From contig NZ_JQCF01000004.1 of assembly GCF_001438805.1 (NCBI RefSeq), positions 1 to 64,000 of the forward strand: 64,000 nt of DNA, given 5' to 3'. The stretch is from Companilactobacillus kimchiensis. GTDB lineage: Bacteria; Bacillota; Bacilli; Lactobacillales; Lactobacillaceae. The notes under the pieces are model-generated. The model searched no databases. It was not told where the DNA came from and worked only from the letters and a program-made list of their open reading frames with translations. Every line of letters starts with the position of its first letter. Position 1 is the first letter of the stretch. The translations under genes were made by a program, and so were the position numbers. Positions 7,438-17,109 of this stretch are shown here, piece after piece.

Positions 7438-8307
7438 CTAAATACTTTTGAAAACATCAATCAATTCATTGATTCGTTGATCGCCTATCATGCTATGACG
7501 GTAGATAAATAGTATATAAAACGAGGGAAGTTGTATCCCATCGAGCTTAATTTCTTTGATTCCAGAAACACCTTCAATCGCTGTTTCAGTAACAAAGCTG
7601 ATACCTTTATCAGCTTGAACCAAGCTCAACATCAAATTATAATCTGCCGTTTGAAATGTCGTATCAGGCGACACGTTATATCTTTCCTTGACTCTTTGTA
7701 AAGCTAACTTATGAACTGAGCCTTCATCTAAAGAAATGAAATCTTCATCAAATAATTGTTCAATTGTTTTCAAGTTTGACGTATCCCGCTTTTCTGAGGC
7801 GATAAACTTAAATTGATGCTTCTTAATTATTTGATAGTCTAAATGATTTTCCTGCGGCAGAACAGTTGTTCCTAACAGCGACATATCTAATTTACCATTT
7901 TTAAGTTTTGATAATAATTCTCTAGAGCCATCCGCTACCGGTTCGATGGAATTCAATAGTCCCGTTCGTTTCAGTTTATCAAAAACTTTGGGAATTAAAT
8001 AATTTGTTATGATTGGAGGCCATCCCATTACGATCTTATCCCGTTTAATCCGCCGCATATCTTCCTCAATTAAATCATTTTCAAGAAGTATCCTATTTAT
8101 ATGGAGCATCATTTGTTGTCCTGCGGGAGTCAATGACAGTGAATTGGCAAAACTCTTCCGTTCAATCAAAGTTATATCAAAGTTCTCTTCTAGTCGCTTT
8201 AGTGAATATGTAATCGTTGGTTGACTAACTTTAAAAAAATTAGCAGTTTCTGAAAAATTTTTTAATTCAGCTAGTTTTTTAAAATATTGGTAATCTTTTA
8301 AATTCAT
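7438..8307 (-). CDS. mleR: LysR-type regulator of malolactic fermentation
   Basis: A 289-aa LysR-family regulator: N-terminal helix-turn-helix at residues 1-60 (FSETANFFKVSQPTITYSLK) and a C-terminal effector domain at about 90-289 that would bind malate. It is divergent from mleS with a 237-base gap, the classical layout of the mle locus, so it most likely activates mleS-mleP. The effector is inferred from context. Start ATG at 8307. Confidence 0.85.
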   Translation of the reverse strand: MNLKDYQYFKKLAELKNFSETANFFKVSQPTITYSLKRLEENFDITLIERKSFANSLSLTPAGQQMMLHINRILLENDLIEEDMRRIKRDKIVMGWPPIITNYLIPKVFDKLKRTGLLNSIEPVADGSRELLSKLKNGKLDMSLLGTTVLPQENHLDYQIIKKHQFKFIASEKRDTSNLKTIEQLFDEDFISLDEGSVHKLALQRVKERYNVSPDTTFQTADYNLMLSLVQADKGISFVTETAIEGVSGIKEIKLDGIQLPSFYILFIYRHSMIGDQRINELIDVFKSI

Positions 8308-8458
8308 TTCTTCACCTATAAATTTTATTTATTAATGTTAACATATTTGACTATATTTTTTATTATGGTTTATGATACATTTCGAAAGTTTCGTAACACA
8401 TCATAATTTAAAAAAGTATGCCGATATTATATTTTCTAAAATTCATTATTTGTAATTT

Positions 8459-8503
8459 TTATTTATAAATAACGAAATGAACAAACACACTTTTTATTAT
8501 AAT
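8459..8503 (+). promoter_or_regulatory. mleS promoter with palindromic LysR-type site
   Basis: TATAAT at 8498-8503 is a perfect -10, but the hexamer 17 bases upstream (AAATGA) is a poor -35, as expected for an activator-dependent promoter. A perfect 14-base palindrome TTATTTATAAATAA (8459-8472) ends next to it and is a candidate MleR site. The site assignment is inference. Confidence 0.5.
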
Positions 8504-8544
8504 CTGGTTACGGTTAAAAAATTAATTAGGAGGAATTATATTTT

Positions 8545-10167
8545 ATGAAATATACTGGTTTAGATTTATTAAATAATCACTTCTTAAATAAGGGTACTGC
8601 TTTTACTAAGGAAGAAAGAAAAGCAAATAACATTGAGGGTCTCTTGCCACCATTCGTCCAAACATTGGATCAACAAGTAGAACAAGCTTACGAAAACTAC
8701 TCAAGCAAACCAACACCACTTGCTAAGAGAATGTACTTGATGGATTTGTTCAACGAAAACGTTACTTTATTCTACAAGTTATTCAGTGAACATGTTAACG
8801 AATTCATGCCTGTTGTTTATGACCCAACTATTGCGGATACAATTGAAAACTACAGTCACTTATTCTTAGATCCACAAAATGCTGCTTACCTATCAATCGA
8901 CGATGAAGATGATATCGAAGCTACATTAAAGAATGCTTCAGCCGGTCGCGACATCAAGTTGATCGTTGTTACTGACGGTGAGGGAATTCTTGGTATCGGT
9001 GATTGGGGTGTTCAAGGTGTTGACATCTCAGTTGGTAAATTAATGGTTTATACAGCTGCTGCTGGTCTTGATCCTAAATCAGTTCTACCTGTAGTTCTTG
9101 ATGTTGGTACAAACAGAAAAGAATTACTTGCTGATGATCTTTACATGGGTAACCATCACGAACGTGTTACTGGTGACAAGTACTACAACTTTGTTGACAA
9201 ATTTGTTGAAACTGCTGAAAACTTATTCCCTAACATGTATCTTCACTTTGAAGACTTTGGCCGTAGCAATGCTGCCAATATCTTAAACAAGTACAAAGAT
9301 AACATCTTAACATTTAACGATGATATCCAAGGTACAGGTATTATTACACTTGCTGGTATCCTTGGTTCACTTAACATTTCTAAAGAAAAATTAACTGATC
9401 AAGTTTACTTATCATTTGGTGCTGGTACTGCTGGTGCTGGTATCACCAAGAGAATCTTTGACGCTATGGTTGAAGAAGGTCTTTCTGAAGATGAAGCTAG
9501 AAAACACTTCTACTTAGTTGATAAACAAGGTCTATTGTTCGACGACACAGAAGATCTTACACCAGAACAAAAGCTCTTCACTAGACAACGTAGTGAATTT
9601 AGTAACGCTGATGAACTAACAAACTTAGAAGCTGTTGTTAAAGCAGTTCACCCTACTATTCTTGTTGGTACTTCAACACAACCTGGTACTTTCACAGAAC
9701 CTATCATCAAAGAAATGGCCGCTCACACTGAACGTCCAATTATCTTCCCACTATCAAATCCTACAAAATTAGCTGAAGCTAAGGCTGAAGATCTTTTGAA
9801 ATGGACTGATGGTAAAGCTCTTATCGCTACTGGTATTCCTGTTGAACCAGTTGAATACAATGGTATTACATATCACATTGGCCAAGCAAACAACGCTTTA
9901 GTTTACCCTGGTCTTGGTCTTGGTTCAGTTGCTGTTGATGCTAAGTTACTTTCAGATGGTATGATCAACAAGGCTGCTCACTCATTGGGTGGTATCGTTG
10001 ACCCTACACAACCAGGTGCTGCTGTTCTTCCTCCAGTTTCAAAACTAGATGAATTCAGTATGACTGTTGCCGTTGGTGTTGCTCAACAAGCCATCGACGA
10101 AAAATTATCTACTGCAACTGATGCTAAAAAGGCCGTTGCTGACCTTAAATGGGAACCTAAATATTAA
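8545..10167 (+). CDS. mleS: Malolactic enzyme
   Basis: A 540-aa enzyme that decarboxylates L-malate directly to L-lactate and CO2 using NAD and Mn. It has the malic-enzyme N-terminal domain (about 70-265, with [15 protein letters not shown]) and the NAD-binding domain (about 275-530, with [12 protein letters not shown] and IFPLSNPT). Downstream permease and upstream mleR separate it from a plain malic enzyme. A strong AGGAGG site precedes the ATG. Codon use is much more biased than in neighbouring genes (mostly preferred codons such as GGT, CAA, CTT), which suggests very high expression. Confidence 0.95.
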   Translation: MKYTGLDLLNNHFLNKGTAFTKEERKANNIEGLLPPFVQTLDQQVEQAYENYSSKPTPLAKRMYLMDLFNENVTLFYKLFSEHVNEFMPVVYDPTIADTIENYSHLFLDPQNAAYLSIDDEDDIEATLKNASAGRDIKLIVVTDGEGILGIGDWGVQGVDISVGKLMVYTAAAGLDPKSVLPVVLDVGTNRKELLADDLYMGNHHERVTGDKYYNFVDKFVETAENLFPNMYLHFEDFGRSNAANILNKYKDNILTFNDDIQGTGIITLAGILGSLNISKEKLTDQVYLSFGAGTAGAGITKRIFDAMVEEGLSEDEARKHFYLVDKQGLLFDDTEDLTPEQKLFTRQRSEFSNADELTNLEAVVKAVHPTILVGTSTQPGTFTEPIIKEMAAHTERPIIFPLSNPTKLAEAKAEDLLKWTDGKALIATGIPVEPVEYNGITYHIGQANNALVYPGLGLGSVAVDAKLLSDGMINKAAHSLGGIVDPTQPGAAVLPPVSKLDEFSMTVAVGVAQQAIDEKLSTATDAKKAVADLKWEPKY

Positions 10168-10201
10168 TTAACATATTTGTCAAATAAAGGGGAATTTATT
10201 C

Positions 10202-11170
10202 ATGGAAGCATTTATCACTTCACTACAAAGTGTTGCTGAAATTGTTCTTGTTATTGCTTTGGGGTTCTGGTTAAGAAATTCCGGAAAATTGGGTGACGAG
10301 TTCAAAGGTAACATTTCATTCATCATTATGAAAATTGCTTTACCTGCATCAATCTTCGTTTCAGTTCTTAAATATCTAAACCGTGATAAACTAGCTAGTT
10401 TATCTGGTGGTTTGATCTTTACCTTTGCCAGTTTTACCATTGGCTACATCGTAGCATGGTTACTAACAAAGGTCTTCAAGATTAGAAAAGGTCGTCGTGG
10501 TACTTTCATTAACATGTTCGTTAATGCTAATACAATCTTCATCGGTTTACCTTTAAACATGGCTTTGTTTGGAACTAAGAGTTTACCTTACTTCCTTATC
10601 TACTATGTTATGAACACAATTTCTACTTGGGCCGTTGGTATCTTCTTCATCTCAAACGATGATCCAACTGTTCAAAAAGGTGACAAGAAAGAGAAATTCA
10701 ACTGGAAGAAATTACTTCCTGCTCCACTTGTTGGTTTCTTAGTATCACTTGTCTTCTTACTATTAGCCATTCCTGTTCCAGGTTGGATCGATAAGACCTT
10801 GGACATGGTCGGTGGTATCGTTACACCTATGTCTTTGATCTACATTGGTATTATTCTAGCTGATGCTGGTTTGAAATCAATCAGATTTGATCGTGATACA
10901 ATTTTAGCTTTAATTGGTCGATTCGTAGTAGCACCTGCTATTATGATCAGTATCATCTTGCTCGGTGGCAGAATGATGGGAACATCACTTCCTACTATCG
11001 AAGCAAACTCATTCATCATTCAATCAGCTGCTCCAGGACTTGCAGTTTTACCTATCCTAGTTGATTCAGCTCATGGTGATGTCGATTACGCTACCAACTT
11101 AGTTACAACTTCAACCGTTCTTTTCGTTATCGTTGTGCCTATCTTGATGCAAATCGCTAACTTAATCTAA
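10202..11170 (+). CDS. mleP: Malate permease, auxin efflux carrier (AEC) family
   Basis: A 322-aa membrane protein with about ten hydrophobic segments in two halves, split by a charged loop near residues 155-175 (DPTVQKGDKKEKF). It would import malate or exchange it for lactate, which generates proton motive force together with MleS. It begins 34 bases after mleS with an AAAGGGGAA site and shares the biased codon use, so the two form one operon ending at the 11245 terminator. Confidence 0.9.
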   Translation: MEAFITSLQSVAEIVLVIALGFWLRNSGKLGDEFKGNISFIIMKIALPASIFVSVLKYLNRDKLASLSGGLIFTFASFTIGYIVAWLLTKVFKIRKGRRGTFINMFVNANTIFIGLPLNMALFGTKSLPYFLIYYVMNTISTWAVGIFFISNDDPTVQKGDKKEKFNWKKLLPAPLVGFLVSLVFLLLAIPVPGWIDKTLDMVGGIVTPMSLIYIGIILADAGLKSIRFDRDTILALIGRFVVAPAIMISIILLGGRMMGTSLPTIEANSFIIQSAAPGLAVLPILVDSAHGDVDYATNLVTTSTVLFVIVVPILMQIANLI

Positions 11171-11244
11171 TTCGTTTGAACATTTGAATCACCATTCAAA
11201 TTCAAATTAGATCCTCCTCAAATAGTTTTAAATTCAATTCAAAC

Positions 11245-11285
11245 AAAAAGAGTTACCAACGTCTGCGGCTGGTAACTCTTTTTTT
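11245..11285 (+). terminator. Terminator of mleS-mleP
   Basis: AAAAAGAGTTACCA (11245-11258) pairs with TGGTAACTCTTTTT (11270-11283), followed by more T. It also faces the minus-strand gene at 11299 and may work both ways. A second inverted repeat, ATTTGAAT-CACC-ATTCAAAT, lies between mleP and this hairpin near 11180-11199. Confidence 0.9.
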
Positions 11286-11298
11286 GTATTGTAAATTT

Positions 11299-11622
11299 TT
11301 ATGATAACAAACCGATCAAACGATTGACCAATTCAGTTACACGTTCAGCATCATCATCTAGGTCTACACTCTTTCGATTATTTACCATCGTGTGACTGAG
11401 TTGTAATAGACTAACTGAAGCTGTTGTATCGTTAAAATCTGCAATTGGTAAAGTTACCATATGATCGTAGATCGACACTTGGCCAGGTTCAACATTTACG
11501 ATTTTGGACCCCTCTGGCATACTTAAAATATAAGCTTTAACTCTCTTCAAACTAAATTTATCTTGATAAAAATCATAGATAACTTCAAGTTCACGGATAA
11601 TATATTTAATTTCATTATTCAA
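11299..11622 (-). CDS. Hypothetical protein (107 aa)
   Basis: A small acidic cytoplasmic protein, mixed helix and strand, ending in DDDAERVTELVNRLIGLLS. No family is recognised. GAGG is 9 bases before the TTG at 11622 and only 3 before a TTG at 11628, so the shorter start was chosen; the longer form adds two residues. It stands alone between convergent mleP and the glycerate kinase gene. Confidence 0.65.
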   Translation of the reverse strand: MNNEIKYIIRELEVIYDFYQDKFSLKRVKAYILSMPEGSKIVNVEPGQVSIYDHMVTLPIADFNDTTASVSLLQLSHTMVNNRKSVDLDDDAERVTELVNRLIGLLS

Positions 11623-11756
11623 ATTCAATCACCTCAGTAATAAAAACATTCATATATTAAGTATCACGCAAAGTCCAGTTAATTGACAAGGTAAATCCCC
11701 TCACTTTGAAATCTTTTTCAAAAATGGAAAACTTCCTCATTAATATTCACAAAAAA

Positions 11757-12896
11757 TTATTTAATACTAGTAATTAATCGAGCAATATTCTCTGAGACCT
11801 GTTGTAAATTTTTATCAGTATCTTGAATAGCTTTTGACAATTCTTCCACTCCTGGAACACAAGTAAAAATTGCATCGATTCCTAATGGGTAAAGCTCTGA
11901 AATTTTATCACCAACTGATCCAGCAATCGCAATTACAGTTGCATTAGGATTAACTGCTTTGGTAGCTTTAGCAACCCCAATTGGCGTCTTACCAAATTTA
12001 GTCTGAAAATCGATCTGTCCTTCGCCAGTTACGACGATATCAGCATCTTTAACCTTTTCCTTCAAATCAGTATAGTCGACTACGATATCGACTCCAGAAC
12101 GCATTTCTGAATTAGTGAAGGCCAATAGCCCTGCACCTAAACCACCAGCGGCACCTGCACCCGGAGTTTCTTCAATATCAACCTTCAAATCACGTTTAAT
12201 AATTCTGGCATAATGGGCTAACGCAGAATCCAAAAATTCCACCATTTCTTCGTTAGCACCTTTTTGTGGTCCAAAGACATGGCTCGCACCATTTTGACCA
12301 GTTAAAGGATTAGTAACGTCTGAAGCAATAATAATCTTTACATCATTTAGTTCTGGTAGCATTTTGGAAATATCAATCTTATCCAGTTTATTAAGCATTG
12401 CCCCACCATATTGAAGTTCAACGCCTTTATCATCTAACAATTGGGCACCCAGAGCTTGAGCCATTCCAGCGCCACCATCATTAGTCGCCGAACCACCAAT
12501 ACCAATAATAATCGTTTTGGCACCCTTCTTCATGGCCGACTTAATCAATTGCCCTATCCCAAAAGTCGTGGCAATATAAGGGTTCTGGGTATATTGATTA
12601 ATAAATTGGATTCCACTGGCCTGAGCCATTTCAATCACTGCCACTTGACCAGAATCAATCAGACCATATTGTGCTTTGGTTGAATATCCTAAAGGATTAA
12701 TTACTTCTTCAGTGATCATTTGACCGTTTTTAGCATCGATCAATGATTGCACTGTCCCCTCGCCACCATCAGCCATTGGTACATTAACATATTCTGCATC
12801 TGGATAAACTTTTTCAAAACCTTTACGCATCGAGTCGGCAACTTCTTTGGCCGTTAATGAATTTTTATATGAATCTGGTGCCAATACAATTTTCAT
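11757..12896 (-). CDS. glxK: Glycerate kinase
   Basis: A 379-aa GarK/GlxK-family kinase that phosphorylates D-glycerate (to 2- or 3-phosphoglycerate) for entry into lower glycolysis. Family motifs: MKIVLAPDSYKNSL at the start, MADGGEGT near 43, GIGGSATNDGGAGMAQALGA near 133-152, GAGAAGGLGAGLLAF near 245 and GEGQIDFQTKFGKTP near 290. Two ATG codons lie side by side; the second is better spaced from GGTGG. It follows the GntP permease by 10 bases and is probably co-transcribed. Confidence 0.9.
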   Translation of the reverse strand: MKIVLAPDSYKNSLTAKEVADSMRKGFEKVYPDAEYVNVPMADGGEGTVQSLIDAKNGQMITEEVINPLGYSTKAQYGLIDSGQVAVIEMAQASGIQFINQYTQNPYIATTFGIGQLIKSAMKKGAKTIIIGIGGSATNDGGAGMAQALGAQLLDDKGVELQYGGAMLNKLDKIDISKMLPELNDVKIIIASDVTNPLTGQNGASHVFGPQKGANEEMVEFLDSALAHYARIIKRDLKVDIEETPGAGAAGGLGAGLLAFTNSEMRSGVDIVVDYTDLKEKVKDADIVVTGEGQIDFQTKFGKTPIGVAKATKAVNPNATVIAIAGSVGDKISELYPLGIDAIFTCVPGVEELSKAIQDTDKNLQQVSENIARLITSIK

Positions 12897-12909
12897 CATG
12901 CTTCCACCT

Positions 12910-14193
12910 TTAGAACAAATTTCCGTACATTAATGTAGCAACTATCGTCATGGAAAGTCCAACTAACATTTCCCAGAAAACTACCGTCATACGTTCCTTA
13001 AAATGCATATCGACTGCCTTAGCTGTAACATGGAAATAATTACCATGTGGCAATTGATCAATTACCGTTGCACCAGTATGAACCATCGCTGCTGCACCAG
13101 TACCTGAGATACCAAAGGACATGATTGACTTGCTGAACGAATTAGATGCTAAGATAACTCCCGTTGAGGTTGAAGCTGTAGCTGCAGCCATCAAAATACC
13201 GGCAATTGGTGCTAAGAAGGTACCTGAGATACCTGAAGTTTGCACAATTTGAACTACCTTTTGTGGTAGGTTCGATGTTGAAACCAACCCAGCAATCGCT
13301 CCAGCACCAATCAGAATCATAACCACATCCGTCATACGTGCTAAACCTTTTTGCATATACTGTAAAAACTGCTTGCGCTGTCCCATTGCCAAAGTTCCAA
13401 TCAAACCAGCGATTGGCAAGATATACATAGCATCCAAATTAAATGTTGCTAGAGCTTTTACTCCTAAAATATCACCGATAGGAGTAATTAATAATAAAAC
13501 AACGGCCACTAATGGAGTTACAACTGCCGTACGCAAACTTGGTAGATTCTTTTCCGACTTTGATTCAACCTTCTCAGTTGCTGGGACGGATTCACCTTTA
13601 TTTTTTAACATTGTCGCTAAGATAACTGTTACGAAAAGGCCCACAATTGCCGGAATAAAATCAGCAATCATCACTTGCGATAAATTAACATTAAACCCCT
13701 TGGCAGCAGCAATCGTATTAGGATTAGGTGAGATAATATTCCCCGCCTTACCACCACCTGATAAAGCTACTAATAACGATAATTTACTATAATGCATTTT
13801 TTGACCGACTTCCAAAGCTATCGGTGCCACAATCAAGACAGCCACAGGAATAAAAATTCCTACGCCAGTCAAAACCATAGTTGATAAAGCTAATGCCAAA
13901 ATAGCCAACCGATCACTAAAACGACTAACAATATTTGACGCAATTACGTTAGCAGCCCCAGACTCCATCATCACGCCCGCTAAAACCCCGGCTGCAATCA
14001 CTCGAATAATCGTTCCCATAACTCCAGAACTGCCCTTAACAATCGTATCAGTCGTTTGTGACAAGGACATTCCTCCCACTAAACAACCAATAATGGCTCC
14101 AAAAATCAAAGCATAGACTGGATTTACTCGAAATAAGATCAATCCAATTGCTAATAACAACCCTAAAAGAGCCGCCCACCAAGCTATAATCAT
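12910..14193 (-). CDS. GntP-family permease, likely for glycerate
   Basis: A 427-aa membrane protein with about 12 hydrophobic segments and the GntP-family phrases GGGKAGNIISPNPNTIA and TASTSTGVILASNSF, also ATVIDQLPHGNYFH. The family moves gluconate and related sugar acids with protons. The glycerate kinase gene immediately downstream and the divergent CdaR regulator point to glycerate as substrate, an inference from context. First gene of the unit. Confidence 0.85.
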   Translation of the reverse strand: MIIAWWAALLGLLLAIGLILFRVNPVYALIFGAIIGCLVGGMSLSQTTDTIVKGSSGVMGTIIRVIAAGVLAGVMMESGAANVIASNIVSRFSDRLAILALALSTMVLTGVGIFIPVAVLIVAPIALEVGQKMHYSKLSLLVALSGGGKAGNIISPNPNTIAAAKGFNVNLSQVMIADFIPAIVGLFVTVILATMLKNKGESVPATEKVESKSEKNLPSLRTAVVTPLVAVVLLLITPIGDILGVKALATFNLDAMYILPIAGLIGTLAMGQRKQFLQYMQKGLARMTDVVMILIGAGAIAGLVSTSNLPQKVVQIVQTSGISGTFLAPIAGILMAAATASTSTGVILASNSFSKSIMSFGISGTGAAAMVHTGATVIDQLPHGNYFHVTAKAVDMHFKERMTVVFWEMLVGLSMTIVATLMYGNLF

Positions 14194-14230
14194 CTTTTAA
14201 AAACACCTTTCCTTAACACTTTTCTTATCA

Positions 14231-14278
14231 TTGTTAAAAATTTAACAATTGATTAACGAATGTATGATACCTTGTCAA
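14231..14278 (-). promoter_or_regulatory. Promoter and operator candidate of gntP-glxK
   Basis: On the minus strand TTGACA (14273-14278) is followed 17 bases later by TAATCA (14250-14255). Just downstream lies the inverted repeat TTGTTAAA-AA-TTTAACAA (14231-14248), well placed for control by the divergent CdaR-type protein. The operator role is inferred from symmetry and place only. Confidence 0.5.
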
Positions 14279-14450
14279 CTTAGCCAAATCAATGTACAAA
14301 TGCACAAAATTTGTTGTAAGAACATTCAATAAATATTATAATTCATTGATAAATCAAGGTTTTACAAACGAAAATCAGCATAAAATATTTATATGCACAA
14401 ATAATCATCATCTTATGTAGCTTGAATAATTTTTAACAAGGAAGGTAACT

Positions 14451-15500
14451 ATGAAATTAGATCCGCATTTGGCACAAGTCATTGTTGATAAAATGATGAT
14501 CAGTATTCCTTATAACATCAATATGATGAATGAAAAGGGTTATATCATTGCTAGTGGTGATAAAAAACGTATTAATACCCTACATATCGGCGCTATTGAC
14601 ACTATTAAAAGCGGTAAGACCAAGCCAATGATTGAATCATTTGGTGAGTACGGTCAGCCTGGTGTTAACATTCCCGTTGAATTTCTCGGAAAAACAATTG
14701 GTGTCATCGGTATTACTGGCGACCCCGAGAAAGTAACCCCTCTAGCAGCACTCTTGAAAATCTCTACTGAATTATTAATTTCTCAGATCAACCATAATAA
14801 AATTGAGAATCAGCAAAAAGAAACTCTTAATCACTTCCTATATCAATGGACGAGTCTTGATGATGCTTGGGAAAATGAAGAGTTAAAATTACGAGCACAG
14901 TCCCTGAGTATCGACTTGTCCTTAAAACGTTACGCAATTATTATTGAATCTAGTGAACCCACTAAATTGCCCTTAAATCAGCATGATTTTTCTTTCAGCA
15001 GAACTTCCGAACAACAACTGATTATTACTAAAAGCGAAATCAATTTGAACAATTATTTACATTTTTGTCAAAATAACAATTTAACTATTGGCATCAGTAA
15101 TAAAACCAACAATTTAAAACTCGCCGTCCAACAGGCTCAAGAAACAATCAATGTCAGTCAAGAATTACAAATGGATCAGGCTTATTATTACTACCAGGTC
15201 AGTTTCTTAGATCATCTTTTAAAAAGTGATTTATACTCAACCAAAATTCTGAATATCTTCAAAAGTTTTCTTAAAACTAATTCTGGTTTGGAATTAATAG
15301 AAACTTTGGATTGTTACTTTAAACACAATGGCAATATTACTGATACTTCCAATGCCCTAAAAGTTCATCGTAATACGACCAATTATCGACTAAATAATAT
15401 CTCGGAATATTTTAATTTAAATCTACATAATTTAACGGATTTATTGCAGTTATACACCAATTATTTATACTTCAAAAAATATCAATATGAACATCATTAA
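14451..15500 (+). CDS. CdaR-type sugar-diacid/glycerate regulator
   Basis: The 349-aa protein has an N-terminal diacid-recognition domain (about residues 1-130, beginning MKLDPHLAQVIVDKMM) and a C-terminal PucR-type helix-turn-helix (about 285-345, with HNGNITDTSNALKVHRNTTNYRLN). CdaR proteins activate uptake and use of glucarate, galactarate and glycerate. It is divergent from gntP-glxK and most likely activates them. RBS AAGGAAGG precedes the ATG. Confidence 0.85.
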   Translation: MKLDPHLAQVIVDKMMISIPYNINMMNEKGYIIASGDKKRINTLHIGAIDTIKSGKTKPMIESFGEYGQPGVNIPVEFLGKTIGVIGITGDPEKVTPLAALLKISTELLISQINHNKIENQQKETLNHFLYQWTSLDDAWENEELKLRAQSLSIDLSLKRYAIIIESSEPTKLPLNQHDFSFSRTSEQQLIITKSEINLNNYLHFCQNNNLTIGISNKTNNLKLAVQQAQETINVSQELQMDQAYYYYQVSFLDHLLKSDLYSTKILNIFKSFLKTNSGLELIETLDCYFKHNGNITDTSNALKVHRNTTNYRLNNISEYFNLNLHNLTDLLQLYTNYLYFKKYQYEHH

Positions 15501-15576
15501 TGCCATTTTGATGGACTTTTAATTTTATTATGCCTATCATTTAGTTGAATAATAACGATGTTAAGAGGTTTATAGT

Positions 15577-16302
15577 ATGACATTAATGAATTTAAGTTAC
15601 CGTACGAATTATTTACATACTTATTTCAAAACTACAGTTGTTTTACCAGATACTAACCGCGCTGCTTACCCTGTTATTTGGCTCTTACATGGATACACGG
15701 GTGATGATTCAACTTGGATCAGACATGTTAACATCGAACAACTCGCACGTGATCACGAAGTAACTATCATTATGCCCGAGGGACGAAATTCATTCTATTC
15801 AGATTCTGCTTTCATTCCTTATTACTCATATTTTGTTGATGAATTCATGCCTAAAATGCAAAGTTTGTTACCTATTTCAATTAATCGTGAAGAAAATTTC
15901 ATTGCCGGATCAAGCATGGGCGGCTACGGTGCTTTAAAAATCGTCTTTCGCAACAATGATAAATTTAGCAAAGTGGCTGCTCTTTCACCTATCACCGATA
16001 TTGAACATTTCCGTGATAATCCTAAGAGCCCTATGGCTAAAGAAACTTTTGACAGTATTTTTGATAGTCCCGAAAAGATTGCTCAAAATCAATTGATCAA
16101 CATTTACAACAATCGTCAACCTAAACAGGAAATTTTAACGCTCTGTGGTGACAATGATTTTATGCATGAAGATAATATCATGTTCAAAAATTTCTTATCG
16201 ATTCATGCTAAGGGTCGTTACACTTGGATGCCAGTTGAAGGAGATCATTCCTGGAAAACTTGGGGTAATAATATCAAAGAAGTCTTTGATTGGCTGGTCT
16301 AG
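15577..16302 (+). CDS. Alpha/beta hydrolase, EstA-like esterase
   Basis: A 241-aa cytoplasmic hydrolase of the esterase D/tributyrin esterase type. Visible parts: HGYTG (residues 38-42) as oxyanion region, nucleophile elbow GSSMG with Ser113, and His224 in GDHSW; the acid is probably the Asp in CGDNDF. Similar lactic esterases hydrolyse short-chain esters. It follows cdaR by about 75 bases but has its own RBS and terminator. Substrate not predictable. Confidence 0.8.
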   Translation: MTLMNLSYRTNYLHTYFKTTVVLPDTNRAAYPVIWLLHGYTGDDSTWIRHVNIEQLARDHEVTIIMPEGRNSFYSDSAFIPYYSYFVDEFMPKMQSLLPISINREENFIAGSSMGGYGALKIVFRNNDKFSKVAALSPITDIEHFRDNPKSPMAKETFDSIFDSPEKIAQNQLINIYNNRQPKQEILTLCGDNDFMHEDNIMFKNFLSIHAKGRYTWMPVEGDHSWKTWGNNIKEVFDWLV

Positions 16303-16326
16303 CTCATTTTAGTTGAGCTTTTTTTA
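16301..16326 (+). terminator. Terminator after esterase gene
   Basis: AGCTCA and TGAGCT pair around TTTTAGT, followed by TTTTTTT. The stem starts inside the stop codon of the esterase. Confidence 0.75.
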
Positions 16327-16383
16327 TTTCATTAATGCTATGATTGATTTAACAAATAAAATTATAAAAAGGATACTAACCTT

Positions 16384-17043
16384 ATGACTGAAAAATATTT
16401 AACTTTTGACTGTTATGGAACACTCTTAAATGAAGAACCAACCTATGCGGCAATTGAAACTATTGCCAAAAAAATTGGTGTTGATCCTAAGTTAGCCCGT
16501 CAGCGTTTTATTTCTTACCAAGATAGTCGCGATAACATGCATCCCTATTTAGATTATGCGATTTTGACTCGGAACAATTTAATCCACTTAGATTTTCAAT
16601 TTGGGTTAACTCATCAATTTGAAAAATATTATGTTGATGTTTTAATTGCTCATCGCAGTTTAAAACCATTCCCTGAAGTCATTCCCACTTTAAAAAAGTT
16701 TATCGAACACGGTTATAAACTGATCATGATGTCAAATTCATCTTGGGATATCATTGATGCTAACGTTAAAGCTTTAGAAGTCCCCTTTGACGTCTGGACT
16801 GCTGAAGATGTCCATGCCTATAAACCAGATTTACATTTCTTTAACACCGTTGGCGAACATTATGGCTTTACACCTGAGAACCATTGGCACATTGCCGAAG
16901 GTTACTCCAGTGACATTCTTGCCACAGATCAAATAAATTGGCCTTCAATTTGGGTCAACCGACCTAATGAAACTCCTAGCACCGACGTACGACCAACACA
17001 GATGGTTGCTACCTTGGATCAAGCTTTACAATTTTTAGATTAA
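16384..17043 (+). CDS. HAD hydrolase, haloacid dehalogenase-like
   Basis: A 219-aa HAD-superfamily protein with nucleophile Asp9 in FDCYGTLL; the usual second Asp is replaced by Tyr11, as in type II haloacid dehalogenases. Ser-Asn motif MMSNSSWD and the Lys of KPDLHFF follow, and IAEGYSSDI holds the final acidic motif. It may act on haloacids or, more likely, on another small acid or phosphate. RBS AAGGA. Followed by the aldo/keto reductase gene in the same direction. Confidence 0.8.
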   Translation: MTEKYLTFDCYGTLLNEEPTYAAIETIAKKIGVDPKLARQRFISYQDSRDNMHPYLDYAILTRNNLIHLDFQFGLTHQFEKYYVDVLIAHRSLKPFPEVIPTLKKFIEHGYKLIMMSNSSWDIIDANVKALEVPFDVWTAEDVHAYKPDLHFFNTVGEHYGFTPENHWHIAEGYSSDILATDQINWPSIWVNRPNETPSTDVRPTQMVATLDQALQFLD

Positions 17044-17109
17044 TAACGATATCATTGTTAACCAAAGTTAATCCGTTACTTATTAATATTTTGAAAGCGA
17101 GGAATCACT

